9,121 nucleotides of DNA from Chloroflexota bacterium (GTDB lineage: Bacteria; Chloroflexota; UBA4733): NCBI GenBank assembly GCA_025449435.1, contig JANWJO010000053.1, positions 1-9,121 of the forward strand, in the 5' to 3' direction. A program made the position numbers and the translations under genes. Shown here in pieces: positions 1 to 6,264 of the stretch. Below the pieces are notes generated by a model. It was not told the origin of the DNA. It worked only from the letters and a program-made list of their open reading frames with translations, and did no database searches. Position 1 is the first letter of the stretch. Each line of letters begins with the position of its first letter.

Positions 1-1
1 G

Positions 2-78
2 TGGTCGGGGTGCGCAGATTTGAACTGCGGACTTCCTGGTCCCAAACCAGGCGCTCTGCCAAGCTGAGCTACACCCCG
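2..78 (-). tRNA. tRNA-Pro (anticodon UGG)
   Basis: Read on the minus strand, the molecule folds as a full cloverleaf. The 7-bp acceptor stem pairs CGGGGTG (78-72) with CACCCCG (12-6). The D-arm carries the usual TAGCTCAG...GGCAGAGC pattern. The anticodon stem CCTGG/CCAGG encloses the loop TTTGGGA, giving anticodon TGG, which decodes proline CCA and by wobble other CCN codons. The T-arm loop contains the canonical TTCAAAT. The discriminator is A at position 5 and the terminal CCA is encoded at 4-2. The gene is intact and ends almost exactly at the window edge. It lies 63 nt downstream of the 139-residue minus-strand gene and has a promoter-like sequence just upstream, so it may be transcribed alone or as the tail of that unit. 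Confidence 0.97.
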
Positions 79-96
79 TAACGACGGCGCTTGGCT

Positions 97-126
97 AGTG
101 TACCAGCGAGCGGCAGGCGCTTTCAG
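97..126 (-). promoter_or_regulatory. Candidate sigma70-type promoter for tRNA-Pro
   Basis: On the minus strand, TACACT (102-97) matches the -10 consensus at four of six positions. CTGAAA (126-121) lies 18 nt upstream and matches the -35 consensus at four of six. The -10 box ends 18 nt before the mature tRNA 5' end at 78, so a start about 12 nt before the tRNA is plausible. The assignment rests on position and partial consensus only. Confidence 0.4.
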
Positions 127-141
127 CACGCTGCGGCCACG

Positions 142-561
142 CTACGTATCGCTTGGTGCGCGCTGCTCGCTCATGGTCGCGAGGTCGGCTTCAAAGCTAT
201 CAATGTCACGCTGTAGGCGATACATATGCTGTTCGACAGATGTCTTGGCAGCTTCAGTGGCGCTGTACATATCCCAACAAAGGGCTAAGCCCGTGCGTAG
301 CGTGGTGATCATCTGGCGCAAGTCGCGCTCCCCTGGCGCAATGGCATCAAACAAATTGGTAGACAGCCTGCCCACCTGCACGGCCAGGTCGATCGGCTTG
401 AACCTGTTTCGCGCTGCGCTGTCTGCCGCAAGGATTGCATCCAGTCGGTTGCGCAGGTCCCGGCAGTCCTCAGCACACTGCTCGAGTACCGCGTCCCAAT
501 CAGCCCGGAAGGCGTAGTATGGATTCTGCTCGGGCTCACCATTACTGTCATCGGGAGGCAC
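142..561 (-). CDS. Hypothetical helical protein, 139 aa
   Basis: I do not recognise a family. The protein is short, charged, lacks a signal peptide or membrane segment, and looks almost wholly alpha-helical. A proline/acid-rich N-terminus (about residues 1-15) leads into helices rich in Leu, Ala, Arg, Asp and Glu with heptad-like spacing, for example QCAEDCRDLRNRLDAIL near the start and EQHMYRLQRDIDSFEADL near the end. That pattern suggests a small coiled-coil or helical bundle. Two Cys (in AEDC and the preceding QC) and one later Cys form no obvious metal motif. The start is GTG at 561: an in-frame TGA lies a short way upstream, and GGAG precedes the GTG at suitable spacing. It sits 51 nt after the glycosyltransferase-like gene on the same strand, probably in one transcript, and before tRNA-Pro. 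No function can be assigned. Confidence 0.72.
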   Translation of the reverse strand: MPPDDSNGEPEQNPYYAFRADWDAVLEQCAEDCRDLRNRLDAILAADSAARNRFKPIDLAVQVGRLSTNLFDAIAPGERDLRQMITTLRTGLALCWDMYSATEAAKTSVEQHMYRLQRDIDSFEADLATMSEQRAPSDT

Positions 562-612
562 GGCTACTCCGATCTCGCCAAGGCTCCATGGGCGGCTCTT
601 CGTTCACTGCGC

Positions 613-2571
613 TCACGGCCCAGCTATAACCTGAACCGGATGGATGATCACGGTCTCGCCTGCTGGCTTGCCACTCGAGTCGATCACCGGCAGGCGCTTG
701 AGCGTTTGGGGGTCGTACCAACCAAGCTCGACGAAGTATGGACCGGGTGGCAAGTCACCAGGCACGTTAATGAACTGCACGGTCTCGACCGGTTGATGTA
801 GAGTCCACAAGCCAGGCGATACGGCTGCATCCGAGCCGCCAAACACTTTGAACGTCTTGTCGATCAGGTGGGCAAACAACTTCCATTGACCCGAAAATGC
901 AGTGCTTAGCGACCAGTGCGCGGTAAGCCGGATGAAGTCACCCGGGCGTACGACTGTTCTGTCAAGTTGAGCGTTAACCAGTGTGACGGCGCTGCCGTAA
1001 CGCGCACCTACCGGAGCGGCAAACGGCTGCACCGCCTCGCTTTCGTTCAGCTGGAAGATCGTGAGCGGGCCGATCGGCCAGCGATCGTCACGGAAGGTGG
1101 CAACGGCGTGGTAGGCGTGCTGAAACCAGGGGTCATCCTGAATGTCATAGGAAAACAGCGGGTTCTTGTTGCTCAATACCAAGTAGTCGGGCTCGAAATG
1201 GGCGATCGTCCAGAAGATGTCTCCCCTCGCCAGCGCGCCGATGGTCGCGGGCCGCGTGAGCCCAGCGAAGTCGATCATGGTCCGCTGGGCGTAGAACCCC
1301 ATGACCCCCACTTCCATCACGCCCACCGTGGCGGTTGCAGGCGCCGTGCGCTGGAGCCACTGGCCAGCCTGCACGTACAGACCGGTGCGTGGCTCGGGCA
1401 GCGACCGCACAAAGGCCACGTCGACCCCCAGTTGCGCCGCGAGCACCGCGGCGACTGAAAGAAGAGACAGGCTAGCAACGGTTGCTCGCACTAACCTTAA
1501 GCCTTGTGCAGCAGGTTTGCCCACCGGATCGCCATGCGTGGCAGCAGTGTCGTCGCGCAAGGTGGCGAAACACCCTGCTGCACCAATGCCCAGAACGACA
1601 TCCAGTGCCAGCGCGATCGGCGCGTAATACCAGGTATAACCCGCCACTTTGAGCGTGGTGTAGGCAGCCGATTGACTCACGGCCCACAGAACAACAGGCC
1701 ACACCCAGCGGCCGTCGCGCCGCAACGCGGTCACCACGCCTGCCAGGAGCCCTGGCACTGCCAACACAGCAATCCAACCCGGGAACGGCACCAACGCGCG
1801 CATGTCGCTGAGCCACACGGTGATCCCGTCCAGATACCCATAGAAGCCGAGCGTCAATTGAGCTTGCTTGGCAGCGAGCGTCACGGGAAACGGCGAGCCG
1901 AAGTCCCACCAGATGTACCCGTACATGGCGGCGGCGATCACTAGGCCACTGAGCAGGCCGGCAACCGGGAACCGCCTATGCCAGGCGATGAACGCCAACC
2001 CAGTGAAGAGCGAAGGCAGCACCGCGTCGGGCCGCAGCGCCACTGCGGCGGCGAGCGCCATGCCCATCCACAGTGGACGTCCGGTGCGGGCACACCAGAT
2101 TCCAAGCACCACCAGCGCCAGCTGGGTGATTGTCTCCATACCCATCGACTGCAACAGCAAAGGCGACGAGATGACCAGTGCAAACCCGATCCAGCGTGCG
2201 CCCAGTTGCCACACTAGCCATGCCAATAGTGCGAGGCTAATGGCGCTGAGCGCGAGGCCGAGCAGCGGCATGGCCGGACCAGCCAAAGCGAGCGGCGCGA
2301 GCAACAGGGCATAGCCAGGCGCGGTCGTGGTCAACGTGCGCTCGCCCAAGTTATAGAGCAAGCCTTGGCCCTGCGCCACGTGTTGGGCGACGCGATAGGT
2401 GATGTAGGCATCGTCGAGCCGGTAGGCGCGCATCGCGAGCCAGACGATGGTCGCTCCCACTGCGGCGGCAATCCAGCTGACCAGGAGACCACGCCGAGCG
2501 GCGCGTGGCTGAGGCTGTGAAGCTGGCGTGGCTACGCTGCCGGACCTGATGGTGTCCACCTGGAGAGTCAC
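613..2571 (-). CDS. GT-C-type membrane glycosyltransferase-like protein with C-terminal beta-sandwich domain
   Basis: A 652-residue polytopic membrane protein. The N-terminal anchor (about 28-48) is followed by RLDDAYITYR (51-60) and then GQGLLYNLGER. This extracytoplasmic acidic loop is typical of GT-C enzymes such as the AftB/ArnT-like group, which transfer sugars from polyprenyl-phosphate donors to cell-surface acceptors. Many hydrophobic segments follow up to about 385, with SMGMET and LRPDAV motifs resembling those of actinobacterial arabinosyltransferase-like proteins. From about 395 the chain is soluble and presumably external: a region with GVMEVGVMGFYAQRTMIDFAGL, then a beta-rich domain (about 525-650) with DLPPGPYFVELGWYDP near its end. 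I associate this last module with Chloroflexota membrane proteins. The first usable start is GTG at 2571, because an in-frame TAA lies 18 nt upstream; the Shine-Dalgarno sequence is weak. Donor, acceptor and even catalytic activity are inferred, not shown. Confidence 0.85.
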   Translation of the reverse strand: MTLQVDTIRSGSVATPASQPQPRAARRGLLVSWIAAAVGATIVWLAMRAYRLDDAYITYRVAQHVAQGQGLLYNLGERTLTTTAPGYALLLAPLALAGPAMPLLGLALSAISLALLAWLVWQLGARWIGFALVISSPLLLQSMGMETITQLALVVLGIWCARTGRPLWMGMALAAAVALRPDAVLPSLFTGLAFIAWHRRFPVAGLLSGLVIAAAMYGYIWWDFGSPFPVTLAAKQAQLTLGFYGYLDGITVWLSDMRALVPFPGWIAVLAVPGLLAGVVTALRRDGRWVWPVVLWAVSQSAAYTTLKVAGYTWYYAPIALALDVVLGIGAAGCFATLRDDTAATHGDPVGKPAAQGLRLVRATVASLSLLSVAAVLAAQLGVDVAFVRSLPEPRTGLYVQAGQWLQRTAPATATVGVMEVGVMGFYAQRTMIDFAGLTRPATIGALARGDIFWTIAHFEPDYLVLSNKNPLFSYDIQDDPWFQHAYHAVATFRDDRWPIGPLTIFQLNESEAVQPFAAPVGARYGSAVTLVNAQLDRTVVRPGDFIRLTAHWSLSTAFSGQWKLFAHLIDKTFKVFGGSDAAVSPGLWTLHQPVETVQFINVPGDLPPGPYFVELGWYDPQTLKRLPVIDSSGKPAGETVIIHPVQVIAGP

Positions 2572-2639
2572 GCGCGAACAACACCCTTACGCTGTGTACT
2601 GGCAGTGGAAGGCGGCTTGAGCAACCGGCCCTGCCCCGC

Positions 2640-2669
2640 AGTATAGCGACGGCTGCTCGGCGGTGGCGA
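2640..2669 (-). promoter_or_regulatory. Candidate promoter for the glycosyltransferase-like gene
   Basis: On the minus strand, TATACT (2645-2640) matches the -10 consensus at five of six positions. TCGCCA (2669-2664), 18 nt upstream, matches the -35 consensus at four of six. This would start transcription about 60 nt before the GTG at 2571. A second partial -10-like box, TACACA, lies closer to the gene around 2600. Consensus match only. Confidence 0.3.
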
Positions 2670-2768
2670 GTCACTGGGCCTGGGACCCGAGGGGCATCGC
2701 CATCGTCCCGTATGGTGCAACTCGGCTACCGTGCTATGACTTGCTGGCAGAGGCTGCGGATTGGCGAG

Positions 2769-2786
2769 CATGCACGCATGTGCATG
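2769..2786. promoter_or_regulatory. Inverted repeat upstream of the lipoprotein gene (possible operator)
   Basis: Two perfect 7-nt arms, CATGCAC (2769-2775) and GTGCATG (2780-2786), flank a 4-nt GCAT spacer. The dyad centre lies about 53 nt before the lipoprotein ATG. It could bind a dimeric regulator or form a small hairpin in the leader. No matching regulator gene is present in the window. Confidence 0.35.
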
Positions 2787-2830
2787 GCCAGACACGGAGT
2801 CCCAAGGCGGCAAGACGAGAGGGTTTCGCC

Positions 2831-3616
2831 ATGTTGAGCATCCGACCACTCCGCTCATCGACGCTTGCCGGCATTGTCACCGCGTGCAGCCTACTAGCCG
2901 CCTGCGGTGTGCCTGGCGCCACCACCACTGCGCCAACCACCGCCGAGACCACGACGGTCGTGTACACGCAGCAAGCCGTCGAGACCGATGCCCCCCAACA
3001 AGTGTTGACCGTAGCCACTGCCTCCACCGCTGCAGTGGATGCCGTCCTGGGCGTAGCTATCACGGCCAAGAACACCGTGACATCAGCTTCGTCGTCTGCT
3101 GTCTCGTCCGTGAAGGCTCCGGCCGGGGGCATGGGTCCGTCAACGGCGGCAATTTCGGTAGCCAAACCAGCGACGACAACAACGGCGGTCACCACCGTGT
3201 CGACGACGCAACCGGCCGTGCAGGCGCAACCACAGCAGCCCGTCGCCGCCACGACCACCACGCGCAAGACCACCACGACCACCACGCGTAAGACCACCTC
3301 CACGACAACCGCTAAAGCAACAAGCACGGCGGTTGCATTGACGCTCACCCTCACGAGTCCAGACGGGGCAGTCGCTCGCGGCGGTAAGTACAGCTACAAC
3401 GTGCGCGTTTCCATTGGCTCAACGGTGTTGGTTACGGCTACCGGCACGCACGGCGCCAAGATCGATGCGCAAGAGTTTTCGCCTATCAAGACCGGTATGA
3501 TCAATGGCTGGTTCTACGTGCCGCAGAATGCGGCGGTTGGCTCGTATACCGTAGTGGCGGCAGCGACGCTTAATGGCAAGTCCCTCAGCCGGTCGGTTAC
3601 CTTCACCGTCGAGTGA
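2831..3616 (+). CDS. Threonine-rich secreted lipoprotein with C-terminal Ig-like beta domain
   Basis: A 261-residue predicted lipoprotein. The N-terminus has Arg5 and Arg8, a hydrophobic stretch, and a lipobox LAAC with the acylated cysteine at residue 25, so the protein should be exported and anchored to the outer face of the membrane. Residues about 30-140 are low-complexity Thr/Ala/Val. Residues 141-164 are three 8-residue repeats, two identical (TTTTRKTT) and one degenerate (STTTAKAT), forming a basic Thr-rich stalk. The last 95 or so residues look like one compact all-beta sandwich (LTLTLTSPDGAVARGG ... SVTFTVE), similar in style to Ig-like adhesion modules. ATG 2831 is chosen because GAGAGGG precedes it and the signal peptide begins there; the frame is open further upstream without support. 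The Thr-rich stalk could be O-glycosylated, and the divergent gene is a glycosyltransferase-like protein, but that link is speculative. Ligand and role are unknown. Confidence 0.85.
   Translation: MLSIRPLRSSTLAGIVTACSLLAACGVPGATTTAPTTAETTTVVYTQQAVETDAPQQVLTVATASTAAVDAVLGVAITAKNTVTSASSSAVSSVKAPAGGMGPSTAAISVAKPATTTTAVTTVSTTQPAVQAQPQQPVAATTTTRKTTTTTTRKTTSTTTAKATSTAVALTLTLTSPDGAVARGGKYSYNVRVSIGSTVLVTATGTHGAKIDAQEFSPIKTGMINGWFYVPQNAAVGSYTVVAAATLNGKSLSRSVTFTVE
3251..3322 (+). repeat. 24-bp tandem repeat, three copies, inside the lipoprotein gene
   Basis: Unit 1 (3251-3274) and unit 2 (3275-3298) differ by one base, a C-to-T at unit position 15. Unit 3 (3299-3322) is diverged but keeps the same codon pattern. 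The units encode TTTTRKTT twice and STTTAKAT once. The repeat length is a multiple of three, so copy-number change would lengthen or shorten the stalk without a frameshift. Confidence 0.85.
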
Positions 3617-4256
3617 TCCGTTTGCTGATGGTTCGGCGTGGCATGCGCTAGGTCAGTCCGAGCAGGCCCATGCCGATGCCCTTGACCAACTGGTCTCCGT
3701 CGTTCAAGCATGCCGCGCCTGCCCGGCGATGGATGGCCAGCTGCGCGTCTTCTCCTCCCTCAACGGTAGCCTCGACGCGCCCTGCGTAGCCATCGCCGAA
3801 GCACCCGGGCGGCGAGGCGCTGGCGTCACCGGCATACCGCTCAGCGGCGACCAGGCGGGCCGCACGTTCCGGGCGTGGTGCGCCATAACCGGCGTTGACT
3901 TGTCGCGAGTGTTTCTCACTAATGCCGTGCTGTGCAATCCACTGACTGCGGCCGGGACCAACCGGCTGCCGAGCACAAGTGAACTTGCCACCTGCCGGCA
4001 GCACTTGCGTGCAACGCTGGCTATTCTCCGGCCGCGTCTGGTCGTGACGCTAGGAGCAACCGCACTTGCAAGCCTCGGGGCCATAGCGCCGCACGGCCTT
4101 ACGCTTCGCCTACACGTTGCGCAGGCTGTGCCCTGGCAAGGCGGGCTGCTGTTGCCGCTCTACCACCCCGGCGCGCGTGCCTGTGTACACCGCCCGGCGG
4201 ACCAGCAATTGCAGGACTATGTCGTATGGGCGGATCTCTTGCGCGGACTACACTAG
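3573..4256 (+). CDS. Uracil-DNA glycosylase superfamily protein (family 4/5-like, Fe-S type)
   Basis: A 227-residue protein of the UDG superfamily, which removes uracil or other damaged bases from DNA in base excision repair. Motif 1 is EAPG (76-79), followed by TGIPLSGDQAG. The middle motif is TNAVLCNP (116-123), and the final His motif is LYHPG with His198. Four cysteines, C47 and C50 (CRAC), C121 and C141, match the pattern that binds a [4Fe-4S] cluster in family 4 and 5 enzymes. The Glu of EAPG resembles family 4, whereas the loop after it resembles family 5, so the subfamily and preferred lesion are uncertain. ATG 3573 is the only start in frame: TAG lies at 3552-3554, and no other start occurs before the essential cysteines. 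This places the first 44 nt inside the lipoprotein gene, implying translational coupling. The first 35 or so residues are probably disordered. Length is close to typical for the family. Confidence 0.88.
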   Translation: MASPSAGRLPSPSSDPFADGSAWHALGQSEQAHADALDQLVSVVQACRACPAMDGQLRVFSSLNGSLDAPCVAIAEAPGRRGAGVTGIPLSGDQAGRTFRAWCAITGVDLSRVFLTNAVLCNPLTAAGTNRLPSTSELATCRQHLRATLAILRPRLVVTLGATALASLGAIAPHGLTLRLHVAQAVPWQGGLLLPLYHPGARACVHRPADQQLQDYVVWADLLRGLH

Positions 4257-4296
4257 GCAGGCAACGGCACTCGCTACGTGGTGAGGGGGAGGCACT

Positions 4297-5070
4297 ATGG
4301 CCATACTGGTGGTAGGGCATCGCGGCGGCTCACAGCTTGCGCCCGAAAATACCTTCGCGGCCTTTGATGCGGGCATCGCCGCGGGCGCCGACATGGTGGA
4401 ATGCGATGTCCACGTCTCGCTCGACGGTGAGCTCATCGTCATGCACGATGGCGACGTGTCGCGTACTACGCAGGGCCATGGCAACATCCGTGACCTGCGC
4501 CTTGCGTATCTACGCACGCTCAACGCGGCGGCCAAGTGGAAGGGTCCAGCACCCGTTGCACCACAAGCGGTGCCGACGCTCGCCGACCTGTTCGATCACA
4601 TCAATGGCAGGGTTCCGCTGCAAATTGAGGTCAAGACGCCCGACAAGGGGCGATATGCCGGCATCGAGGCGAAGATTGCGGCCGAGCTGTGGCAAGCTAA
4701 GGGGGGCAATGTGGCCGCGCTGTTCGCATTCAACCCAGACGTTGTGCGCACGTTGAGCGCTACCTTGCCACATCACCAGGTTGGGTTCATCGCGTCGGCC
4801 AAGTCGGTTGCCGCTGACCTTGCGGCCGATCCGACCAAGTTGCTCGCGTACGCGCACCAACTCGGGGCATCGTTTGTGGCCCTGGAGCACACGTTCGTCG
4901 CACCGGAACACGTGCGTGCCGCGACCGACCTGGACATGTACGTCACCCTGTGGACCGTGAACACCGAAGTTGAGATACAGCACGGCATCGCGTCGGGAGC
5001 GCAGGCGCTCGCCAGCGACCGGCCTGATCTGCTGCGGCGCGCGGTCGACGCAGTGGCTGGCAAACCGTAG
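4297..5070 (+). CDS. Glycerophosphodiester phosphodiesterase, GDPD family, UgpQ-like
   Basis: A 257-residue, single-domain TIM-barrel enzyme that hydrolyses glycerophosphodiesters to sn-glycerol 3-phosphate plus an alcohol, recovering phosphate and glycerol from lipid headgroups. The family signature is complete: HRGG (His8-Arg9), PENT (Glu17-Asn18), the metal-binding pair Glu35 and Asp37 in VECDVH, the second catalytic His50 in VMHD, and IEVK (Glu111, Lys113). The C-terminal LWTVN and the SDRPD stretch are also typical. There is no signal peptide, so it should be cytosolic like UgpQ rather than periplasmic like GlpQ. Length is close to UgpQ (about 250 residues). A strong GGGGGAGG lies 6 nt before ATG 4297, fixing the start. 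It begins 40 nt after the UDG-like gene and is probably co-transcribed with it; TACACT at 4249-4254 could be a -10 box but lacks a convincing -35. Confidence 0.94.
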   Translation: MAILVVGHRGGSQLAPENTFAAFDAGIAAGADMVECDVHVSLDGELIVMHDGDVSRTTQGHGNIRDLRLAYLRTLNAAAKWKGPAPVAPQAVPTLADLFDHINGRVPLQIEVKTPDKGRYAGIEAKIAAELWQAKGGNVAALFAFNPDVVRTLSATLPHHQVGFIASAKSVAADLAADPTKLLAYAHQLGASFVALEHTFVAPEHVRAATDLDMYVTLWTVNTEVEIQHGIASGAQALASDRPDLLRRAVDAVAGKP

Positions 5071-5080
5071 CCTCCACTCC

Positions 5081-5108
5081 TTGTGTCCACTGCCAGAGTA
5101 GCTACACT
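5081..5108 (+). promoter_or_regulatory. Candidate internal promoter before the dipeptidase gene
   Basis: TTGTGT (5081-5086) and TACACT (5103-5108) are separated by 16 nt, and the -10 box ends 42 nt before the ATG at 5151. The -35 box matches at three positions and the -10 at four. If real, it would let the dipeptidase and GGT-family genes be expressed separately from the upstream genes. Confidence 0.3.
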
Positions 5109-5150
5109 TCTTCCCAGTTGCTGGACCGAACACAGGGAGACGTGATCGCT

Positions 5151-6206
5151 ATGTTCCTCATCGACGCCCATCTCGACCTCGCCATGAACGGGCTTCACCT
5201 CAATCGCGACCTCACCGTTCCGGCGTTGGAGACACGCCGCCAAGAACAGCGCTTGCTGGAAAAGGGCCGCGCCGCCGGCACCGTGTCCTTCCCGGATATG
5301 CGGCGCGGGAGTATCGGCGTGTGCGTGGCCACCCTGATAGCGCGGGTCAGCCGGCCAGGCAACCCGTTGCCAGGATACCCCAGCCCGGCAATCGCCCACG
5401 CGGTGGCCCGCGGGCAGCTTGCCTACTACCGCCAGTTGGAACGCGAGGGTGAGTGCCAAGTACTCGGCACCAAAGCAGACCTCACGAACTGCGCCAGTGC
5501 CTGGATCAACGGATCCGAGCAGCACCGCATTGGGTTGGTTATCAGCATGGAAGGCGCCGACCCTATAGTGTCGCCCGACCACCTCGATGAGTGGTACAAC
5601 CTGGGCCTGCGCATCATTGGCCTGACCCACTACGGCGTGAGCCGCTACGCCCATGGCACGGCGACGGAGGGCGGCTTGCTCCCAACGGGAAAGCCATTGC
5701 TCAAGGAGATGGAGCGCCTGGGCATGGTGCTCGATGTCACCCACCTGGCCGACCAGAGCATCGACGAGGCGCTGGAAGCATTCGGGGGCCGGGTTCTGGC
5801 CAGCCATCACAACTGCCGGGCGCTCGTGCCCGGCGATAGGCAGCTCACCGATGAGCACATCAAACAGCTCATCGCCCGTGACGCAGTGATCGGCGCCGCT
5901 TTTGACGCCTGGATGCTCTACCCCGGCTGGCAGCGTGGCCGCACCACGCGCGAGGTGGTTGACCTGGGAACGGTGGTTGACCATATCGACCACGTCTGCC
6001 AGCTCGCGGGAAACAGCTTACATTCGGCTATTGGCACCGACCTTGATGGAGGGTATGGCATCGAACAGGTGCCGAGCGGCCTGAACACCATTGACGAGTT
6101 GCAAAAGCTCATACCGATCCTGGAGCAGCGCGGCTACTCCCACGCCGACATCGAGAACATCCTTTATGGGAACTGGTTGCGTTTGCTGCAGGCTGCTCTA
6201 CCATAG
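5151..6206 (+). CDS. Membrane (renal)-type dipeptidase, peptidase family M19
   Basis: A 351-residue zinc dipeptidase of the amidohydrolase-fold M19 family, which cleaves dipeptides, often tolerating a D-residue at the second position. All metal ligands are visible: His7 and Asp9 (DAHLD), bridging Glu134 (MEGAD), His198 (DVTHLAD) and His219 (SHHNCRAL). Asp297 in GTDLDGG fits the catalytic-site aspartate seen in human DPEP1. The C-terminus ILYGNWLRLL matches the usual GGNWLR ending. Despite the family name there is no signal peptide or membrane anchor, so the protein should be cytosolic. I chose ATG 5151, which has GGGAG about 10 nt upstream and starts two codons before the conserved region; GTG 5142 and TTG 5118 are in frame but add nothing conserved. 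It follows the phosphodiesterase by 80 nt and precedes the GGT-family gene by 58 nt. Such enzymes can act after GGT on Cys-Gly-type dipeptides. Confidence 0.93.
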   Translation: MFLIDAHLDLAMNGLHLNRDLTVPALETRRQEQRLLEKGRAAGTVSFPDMRRGSIGVCVATLIARVSRPGNPLPGYPSPAIAHAVARGQLAYYRQLEREGECQVLGTKADLTNCASAWINGSEQHRIGLVISMEGADPIVSPDHLDEWYNLGLRIIGLTHYGVSRYAHGTATEGGLLPTGKPLLKEMERLGMVLDVTHLADQSIDEALEAFGGRVLASHHNCRALVPGDRQLTDEHIKQLIARDAVIGAAFDAWMLYPGWQRGRTTREVVDLGTVVDHIDHVCQLAGNSLHSAIGTDLDGGYGIEQVPSGLNTIDELQKLIPILEQRGYSHADIENILYGNWLRLLQAALP

Positions 6207-6264
6207 GAAGCAACGCAACCTGAATGGGTCCAATAGGAACAACAGAAGATGAGGAGTACGCAGC

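Larger units (their letters stand above)
2572..2830. other. Divergent intergenic region (259 nt)
   Basis: This stretch separates the minus-strand glycosyltransferase-like gene from the plus-strand lipoprotein gene, so it should carry promoters in both directions. It holds the candidate minus-strand promoter and the 7+4+7 dyad listed separately. The reading frame of the lipoprotein stays open across 2663-2830, but I see no signal peptide or ribosome binding site supporting translation there. No RNA gene or riboswitch is recognisable. Confidence 0.6.

Noticed and set aside
2..78. The tRNA-Pro gene as an integration site for a mobile element
   Set aside because: The tRNA 3' end is at the window edge, so the side where an element would lie is unseen. 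No integrase or repeat of the tRNA 3' end appears within the window.
2663..2830. A 56-codon N-terminal extension of the lipoprotein frame
   Set aside because: The lipoprotein signal peptide must be at the N-terminus, and GAGAGGG precedes ATG 2831. The extension would bury the signal.
2734..3354. A 206-codon minus-strand frame antisense to the lipoprotein gene
   Set aside because: Its Val/Ala-rich product is simply the complement of the Thr-rich coding sequence (ACC/ACG codons read as GGT/CGT or GTG/GTC). No ribosome binding site or domain supports it.
5118..5150. A TTG start adding 11 residues to the dipeptidase
   Set aside because: The best GGGAG lies downstream of the TTG, and the conserved M19 sequence begins right after ATG 5151.
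4773..5993. A 406-codon open frame on the minus strand
   Set aside because: It lies antisense across the phosphodiesterase and the M19 dipeptidase, both with complete catalytic motifs. Its translation shows no recognisable family and is typical of shadow frames in GC-rich DNA.
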